From Azolla caroliniana (lineage: Eukaryota; Polypodiophyta): 64,000 nt of DNA. Positions within the stretch are counted from its first letter, which is position 1; the number at the start of each line of letters is the position of its first letter. Under the pieces are notes generated by a model, which saw only the letters and a program-made list of their open reading frames with translations, searched no databases and was not told the DNA's origin. Below, piece after piece: positions 57,353 through 64,000 of the stretch. The stretch covers positions 16,616,001 to 16,680,000 of the forward strand of contig JBHGNT010000012.1 in the NCBI GenBank assembly GCA_043228905.1. The letters are read 5' to 3'. Both the position numbers and the translations under genes were made by a program.

Positions 57353-60300
57353 GCAAATTGGCCATTTGTATTGGCCCCTTGGCCACATAGTTCACTAGGT
57401 GTTATGATATTGGGGGGGTCATCATTTTTAGTGCCCTAGTTTTGTGATAGTCTATTTACATAATTGCTACATTATTCTTCACAAGAAAAGAGAAGAAGAA
57501 GAAGAAGAAGGTGTGTGTGCTTGCGTGCATGCTCGCTAGCTCCCACACATGAATTGAGCAAGCAAAGAATAATAAGATGTGTGTTATATTGAAGTTCAAA
57601 TAGTAAAATTAATTCAAGTGTGCATGCGTTGAGCAAGCAAATAATTCAATTTGGGGAAATTATTGGCTTTCCCCCAAGGATTATTCACAAGACGAATGCA
57701 TCCAAAGGGCCCCTAACAATTTGATAAGTTCCTTTTTATGAACCATAAAAAGGTGTGTGATTTAAACCTCAATTCCCTAAAACATAAAATCGTTAATTTG
57801 TTTTATAATGTACATGTGGTTAAAAAGCGTCACTAATTCACTACTTTCCCTCGTCTTTTATAAACTTGCCATTCACTCTAGTAATAGTTGTTATTGTCGT
57901 TCATGATCATCTTGCATAGAAATTACAACATTGTCATCGTATATTTTGAAGCAAATGCTACATAGCATGTTATGTTCTGAGATAAAGTGCAATCAGCTTA
58001 TACTTTGTTATATCTGAATCGATTTTAAAATGTTGCAATATTGATCTAAAACCTAATCATGCCACATATGCCTATGTATGTGCCAAATTGCCACTCCTCA
58101 ACTCTATGTGGATTTGAGCTCCTGATTGCACCATTCTTGGGGTTTGTAACTAACCGAATATGCACAACCGAAAACATAACAAAGTGCCGATACATAAAAT
58201 ATTTTTGTGGCATCCTCGCATAAATACAATGGGGTTTAAATAGAACCTCCCATCATACTATGTAACTTGCAATACATTCAATATACAATATGATGTAGTG
58301 TTGCATATATTAAAGCATCCTCGAGAAGGGAAATCTCATGTTGTGGCACACTAAAGCAAACTTTTAATAAAGTACTAGAAATGATCGAGAATTGAACCTT
58401 GATGTTGCATCACACATTCCATATCTAGTTCTATATTTTGGTTTAAAATTTTGATAGTTGTCCTATATCAAGGTTACATCGTGCAAATCTCTATCATTCT
58501 ATCGTTTTCATTTCTGCTCTTCTTTGATCTCTTTCAAGAAAGATTGGACAACTTTGTGCACAACTTTAATAGAGTGAAAGTGTGCAAGTTGATTTAGGCC
58601 ACATGCACATAATATATTAATATGTAAGGTGCATGTACGTTTACATGAACATTTAATCCATTCTACTTTTTGTTGTCCACCCTGTTTATAGTAAATTTTC
58701 AAATCTAGATTTAGATTTATTAATCGGTTCTCTCATATCGGCAATTGGTCAACATATTGAACTTAAACACAACAATCTCATAAGGGGGAGGCTAAACAAT
58801 TATCATATATAATGTATAATGATTATATAAGCTATGGTGTTATGTATATATTATAATGATTGTATAAGCTATGTTGTTCTATATAAAAGAGTCAAATTGA
58901 GTTATGACAAGCCAACATGTGGTTGCAAAAATATAGATTTGCATGCATAGGATTGTGTGATCTAGAGTATCACATGTATGTGGCCACGATGGAATTACAA
59001 AAATACTCGACATATATGTATGGAAATGCTCAAAAATCTATTGTATCTATGATTGATGGTAGGCCAATGGGACATTAAAGAGCTCTCTCTTTCTTTCCTC
59101 ATCATTTGAGTTACATAGGAACATAGGTCATGTTTTTTGCCTTCCAAAGATGTTAAAATATCATCATCATCATCATGTGAATTTGATCTCTCTCTCTCTC
59201 AAGATTAGCACCCCTTATTGAGTCCCTACCAATAGACCCTTCAATGTCTTTATATATTAATCGACACAAGTCAAGGCTATCGATAAAAAAAACAAAGCAC
59301 ATGCATCAATATGCCTACCAAAACTCAATAATGTCATTAATAGTTTGCACTTTCATGTCCCTACTACTTATAACATGTACTACTCTTGTTTAAATTTTAC
59401 AAATAGAACAATAATTGTAGAGATTAATTATATTGACTAACAATATCCAACCAATCCCCTATGCAACAACTCACATTTGTGAGTCTCATCATATATGTTA
59501 TTTGCCTTCAAAGGAGATTAAAATGTCATCGTCTAAACAATTTTTTATATCAATGACACAGTTATAAAATAGTGTGATGTCTCCAACGCGGACTGTCATG
59601 TACAAACTGTTCGTATCCTTCTTATGACACGTGACTGAAATGCAAGGCTTAAATATTAATTCTCACAACATTTCCCCAAGGTAAAGGAATACGTGTCCCC
59701 AACAACGTTAATAATAAAAAATGATAGCATATGAGGAAGAGTAAGAATGAAACCAATGTAGCATAAGATGACCGTTCCTTTTTTTTGGAACTATCTTCAC
59801 TCAAATATAATACAACCATGAGTTTCTGACTTTTATAATCATGCATTACTAGTTGATGGGTATCGAGGGCCATCAAATAGGCAACCATTTAGAATGCTCT
59901 CTAGGATGGGGTGCAAACTTTACTAAAATCGAGTGTAAACTTTTCTTTCTCCAATTGCATGCAAGAAAGGTGGCGTGCACCAAATGCTCAAACTATTTTG
60001 TTGAAGGGGGTGCCATTGTTAGTTGCATTGTACGTAGGTGTTAAAGGGCTTCGATAAGAAGATATTTTTTGGATTGCACAAATGTACAATTCACTTAGCT
60101 TTTGGGATAAGTTATCAATTTGACGCACATAGGATTGATGTAGAAAATACTATATGACATTGGGTAATGGGTCATTTTTGGCTTTTGGAAGAAGTTATTA
60201 GTTTGATGCACTCAAGAACAATTACCAAATTACTTTTGTGTCCGTCAGATACATAGATTGGGTTAAGATTCGTTAGTAGAGTGCATTGTCAAGTGATAAT

Positions 60301-62474
60301 AATCGGCATTTTTGGTGACTATATGGACTAAAGTTTACATCATCCATTGACATGTTGAATATCCATCTTTTTCATGTCAACAACATTGTCTAGAAAGAAA
60401 ATAAGGGGTCGATAATTAACATGTATTCACGAATAATGTCTAAAATGAAAAGAAAAGCCTTAGGATTGTTTGAAATGATCTAGGAAGATCAAATTGATGA
60501 CATAAAATTAATGTCAACCTAGTAGTACACGAAGCAAAAGTATATGTCCCTATTTTATCCAATTCAGAACATACATGTAATTAATATGGTAGGTGCATGT
60601 GCTTGTTGTACGTTTCCAAGTGAATGTAGGTACTCTACTATGGATCTTTAAATAACTAGTCCACCCCTACACTTAGAGAAGTATAGATGTGTCCACATAA
60701 CATATGAACCAATTGTAACTCATAGACTTCCCCTTGGATATGCAAGGTGTCAATATACCAACTTCTCCCTCATCGAGTGCATAATAGAGCAAATTTTACA
60801 ATCATATCATATCATGAAGAAACTATAAAGGTTGAAGGTTGAAGAAATATATCAAGTAATGTACATGACACTTATGTACACATTGTAGTGATGTCTATTG
60901 ACTAAAGGTATACCCTTACACAAAAATAAACCTTTGGTAGAAATGAAATTTAAATCCCTACTGCCATAATACTATTAGGGGATCATTCATTGATAACTCA
61001 ATCTCGAGCATATCCCTAGATCATGATGTTATGTTACTACTATGTAAAACATTTAAATAGTTGCCCAATATGTACACAATGAACATTAAAAAGAGTTAAC
61101 ATAGACAATGGATAATCAACCTATAAATATTGCATAAACACAATATGTATATAGGTGTCAATGTCATTATGTTCTGATTAATGTGTTGTAGAGCTTGATC
61201 TCATTCTTGCTCTATATCATACCTAAAACCCTTCTACTTTCTTGTCACAATCAAAGCAAAATAATTGCTAAATAATCTAATTGTCTCAAAAATAAAATAA
61301 TATGAATGGATGCAAGACTAGATCTAGTTTTACATTGGGCTCAAGATGAAACCATTTCATTAGGCTTGAATCCACAATTTGAATGTCATTAAGTATAAGC
61401 TTTGTCACTATTCAACCATAACTGATCTATTTTGTTTGTAAATTGTACTTTCATGAAATGTACTTTTAACATATGCTATCTTGATTTGATAGAAAATACC
61501 AAAACTGAAAGTATTTCAAGTTACAAGGAAGTTGCGGAAATATGAAAGGGAAGCCAAACCTAATGAAGAAAATTAAAAGAAAATGCTACTTCAACTAGAG
61601 GCATATATACAAATTACCACATGTATTTGTTAGCATTGCCATGTGAATGACAATGCATTCATTTTCATTTATCGTTTTTTGGAGCAAATTGCCCGATCTC
61701 AAACTTTAATTATGCAAAGTCTATATTATAAATGCAACCTCAAACCCACAACTCAAGACTCGACCCCACAACCTTAACGTTGCAAAGTATAAAATAGGCG
61801 TAATATTATGCATCGTTTGTGTTATAAATGCAACTTTGAACCAAGAATGAAAGACTCGACCCCATAACCTTAATGTCGCAAAGTATAAACTAGGTTTGAT
61901 GTTTTGGTGAGTAGTTCATAATGAGCACCTTTATACGTTCATGCAAGAGAGAGATAGTATTGAACCACATGATAAAATTGTGATCACTCAATCAAAGAGA
62001 TGTTAAGATTTAACCACATGATAAAATTGAGTAATCTTACTTTAAAGGTGAAATCATTGCAAACAGGAAAGGAAATGTGTAAAAATAAGGAATTTAGCTC
62101 ATGAGCTTGAATTGATAACATACATGTTGTAAAAAACTGCATGCACGTGAAATGTTGAGGGGGATCATCAAGCGAGGTTGAGAATGTTGCCTTTAGATTG
62201 TGCCAAAGTTCAATGTGTGTGGTGGTGCATTTGCTCGAGTCCAATAACTTCTCTATCAATGTGTTCCTGAACACTTAGTATTCTACCAGTAAACAATTGG
62301 GTGGAGATGGCATGAGTGTGAATTTTTTTTTTTTCCAAAAAAACACTCCTTCGCATTAGTTAGCAAACAATTACATCATAGACCACCAAAAAATTGGCAA
62401 CCCTCACTCTGGCCTTCTCACCAAAGTGGACATAGTCCCCACCTCATTTACAACATAAGTATCCACAACTCCTA
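56070..62474. other. AT-rich region, no recognisable gene
   Basis: Only short open frames without domain-like composition are seen. Small repeats include (GA)n at 57326-57348, (GAAGAA)n at 57490-57509, a 96-base duplication at 61716-61893 and a T run near 62322. I cannot exclude small RNA genes or highly diverged elements. Confidence 0.5.
61716..61893. repeat. 96-base tandem duplication
   Basis: ttataaatgcaac starts at 61726 and 61822. Both copies carry gactcgaccccacaacctta (second with one change) and gcaaagtataaa. Confidence 0.75.
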
Positions 62475-62548
62475 GTGTCATGATATGGCAAGACTCGAAC
62501 CCATGACCTTATAGTATATGGGTCGAGCTCTTAACCATCACACCATCT
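62475..62548 (-). repeat. tRNA-like (SINE-head-like) module
   Basis: On the minus strand gatggtgtgatggttaag is followed by ggtcatgggttcgagtc, good box A and box B matches. No paired acceptor stem or SINE tail is recognised. Confidence 0.5.
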
Positions 62549-62550
62549 AT

Positions 62551-64000
62551 TGTAATGCATAAAATATTATTTTCATTTATATTTTATTATAAGAAAGTAA
62601 TGTATATTCCAGATTTCTCTGGAACATTCTAGAAGTTTCAAGATTACTCCTGAGAACACTATAAAAGAAGGCACTAGGCATTATGTTGAACCAAATTGGT
62701 TCAACGCCAGTCTTAAGCCTCTTAGCCATTTTGTACTTATCCTTCACATAATATATTGGCTGTTATCATCATCTCTCTCTCTCATCCTCGCTATCTCTCT
62801 TTTCTCTTCTCTCTTTCTCTCTCTCTCGGGAGTCTTACGTAGTCCCGTCCTCTTAGTACTAATAATACTGCTCTTTTTTAGTACTAATTCCATCTCTGCT
62901 TTAGTACTATTCCTGACAGTTTGAACCAATTTTCTTCCTCTAGCCTACTTGTCGTTCTCCCTCATCCTCCTACCCTTTTCCCTATACTATGGCTACTGTT
63001 AGCGCCCAAGAATATCAATCCGTTTTCTCCGAGCTACAGTGCCTAAAAGAAAAATTTGTTGCCTTGGAACAAGAAAACCAACGGCTGATAGGGGATCTGC
63101 AACAAATCGCTCTAGAAAAGCAACAAACGCAGCAACAACATGGGGAGTTAGCGTTACGGGTGCAACAACTCGAAGCGGCATTGCAACAACAAGGATCAAG
63201 TCCCCAAGGATTTCATAAAGAGCCGAAGATTGGACTTCCTGTGAAATTTGATGGAACGCGATCGCAATTCAGGGGATTCCTTAATCAAGTATGATTAGTC
63301 CTCCAAATGCATCCTTCCCGATACCCCACTGATGCATCCTGAGTCGGCTTAATAGGCACGTTGCTTAGCGTCTCAGCCTTAGCATGGTTCGCTCCGCTTC
63401 TAGAAAAACAATTGCCCTTGCTTAATAACTTTGAAGATTTTATTAGTGAGTTTAAAGCCTGCTTTGGAGACACCGACAACATCAGGACGACGATCAACAA
63501 GATCCGGCGATTGCGTCAAGGCGATCGTCCAGCCTCTGCCTACGCGGCGGATTTCCGCCTACTCGCTTCAGATATCCCCTGGGATGATCAGGCACTAATG
63601 GAGCAGTTTCGCTATGGCCTGCGAAACGATGTCAAATATCTACTTCTAACTTTCCCCGAAGAACCAAAGTCTCTTACGGAGGCAATCAGTCGAGTGGTCC
63701 GATGTGACAACCGCCTTTTCGAACAGCGTTCGGAACGTCAATTACAGATACCACGCTCTAGGCCGGAGCCCACTTATGCCTTAGTCGCGGCTAAACCGTT
63801 TGCACGAGACATACCGATGGAGATCGATATCATGCGTCGACGCGGCCCGTTATTGAAAGAAGAAAAGCAACGACGACGTGCAAATAGATTATGTCTTTAT
63901 TGCGGTGGACCAGGGCATATCGCAATCAATTGTCCCCATAGGCCAAGAAGACAGGTAAATCAAATTGTAGCCTGTACTAAACCCGAGTCAATTCTTCCCT
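62551..64000 (+). mobile_element. G5: Gypsy element, 5' part, cut by the window edge
   Basis: A candidate 5' LTR (62551-62918, tgtaatgc...cctgaca) with a TATA box tataaaag at 62660 is followed by gag. LTR ends are inferred from TG/CA and position only. A 21-base near-palindrome lies at 62681-62701. Confidence 0.6.
62989..64000 (+). pseudogene. G5 gag with CCHC knuckle, partial
   Basis: ATG 62989 begins a Gln-rich coiled coil, then a capsid domain with GLPVKFDGTRSQFRGFLNQV, ALAWFAPLLEKQLPLL, EFKACFGDTDN and DWALMEQ-like FRYGLRNDVKYLLL, and a knuckle CLYCGGPGHIAINC near 63896. The frame is constant but has TGA at 63292 and near 63340; CGA-to-TGA (methylated CpG decay) would explain both. This Gag type is, in my knowledge, more like fungal and animal Ty3 elements (and those of seed-free plants) than like angiosperm elements. 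It runs off the window. Confidence 0.75.

Noticed and set aside
59649-59888. 79-codon minus-strand frame with a hydrophobic stretch
   Set aside because: No recognisable motif; a single short frame in a region otherwise without coding signal.
62475-62548. Functional tRNA gene
   Set aside because: Boxes A and B are present but I see no paired acceptor stem or anticodon arm; the same holds for the other tRNA-like modules.

Overview
The window looks like land-plant nuclear DNA that is almost entirely transposable elements, probably from a large, repeat-rich genome. The evidence is spliceosomal introns, plant-type Copia and Gypsy retrotransposons primed from initiator-Met tRNA, a Tat/Athila-type primer site, tRNA-derived SINE-like modules and long CT/GT microsatellites. 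The gag at the right edge and the transposase/methyltransferase pair at the left edge are both, as far as I know, more typical of seed-free plants (fern, lycophyte, bryophyte) than of flowering plants. That placement is inference. I see no rRNA gene, intact tRNA gene, CRISPR array or ordinary housekeeping gene.

The most unusual part is 1-6848. An intronless 890-residue transposase-like gene (minus strand, 212-2884, DUF7869-like with an RNase-H/DDE-like core) is divergently arranged with an intron-containing gene (plus strand, about 3461-6088) for a ParB-like domain followed by a beta-class DNA N4/N6 methyltransferase. The 630-base interval between them holds two TATA-like boxes and a perfect 19+3+19-base palindrome. 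I read this as a candidate two-gene mobile unit carrying its own DNA modification enzyme. The methyltransferase exons look intact; the ParB/linker exon has a frameshift and three stops.

From 6849 to 29025 lies a decayed Tat-like Gypsy element (G1). It is split by a chromodomain Gypsy element (G2, 10536-18513) and by a very young Copia element (C1, 22694-28159). The two 291-base LTRs of C1 read identical, and its single 1338-codon frame is broken only by two TAG codons. G2's 5' LTR is itself split by a 1.46 kb insertion with a 14-base target duplication and about six 160-175-base repeats.

From 29026 to 41075 a minus-strand Copia (C2) is split by a solo LTR of the G1 family, by an internally deleted Copia (C3, 31028-33016) and by a near-full-length Copia (C4, 33151-38929). 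C4 carries a solo LTR of yet another Gypsy family (G3). A G3 3' half with an unbroken integrase follows (41076-42774), then a Gypsy gag fragment (G4) and a fifth Copia (C5, about 44640-49178).

From 49179 to 62550 the sequence is AT-rich and mostly non-coding, with LTR and LINE relics, microsatellites, homopolymer runs and short tandem duplications. A last Gypsy element (G5) begins near 62551 and runs off the right edge. All functions are read by eye from motifs; no alignment or database search was run.
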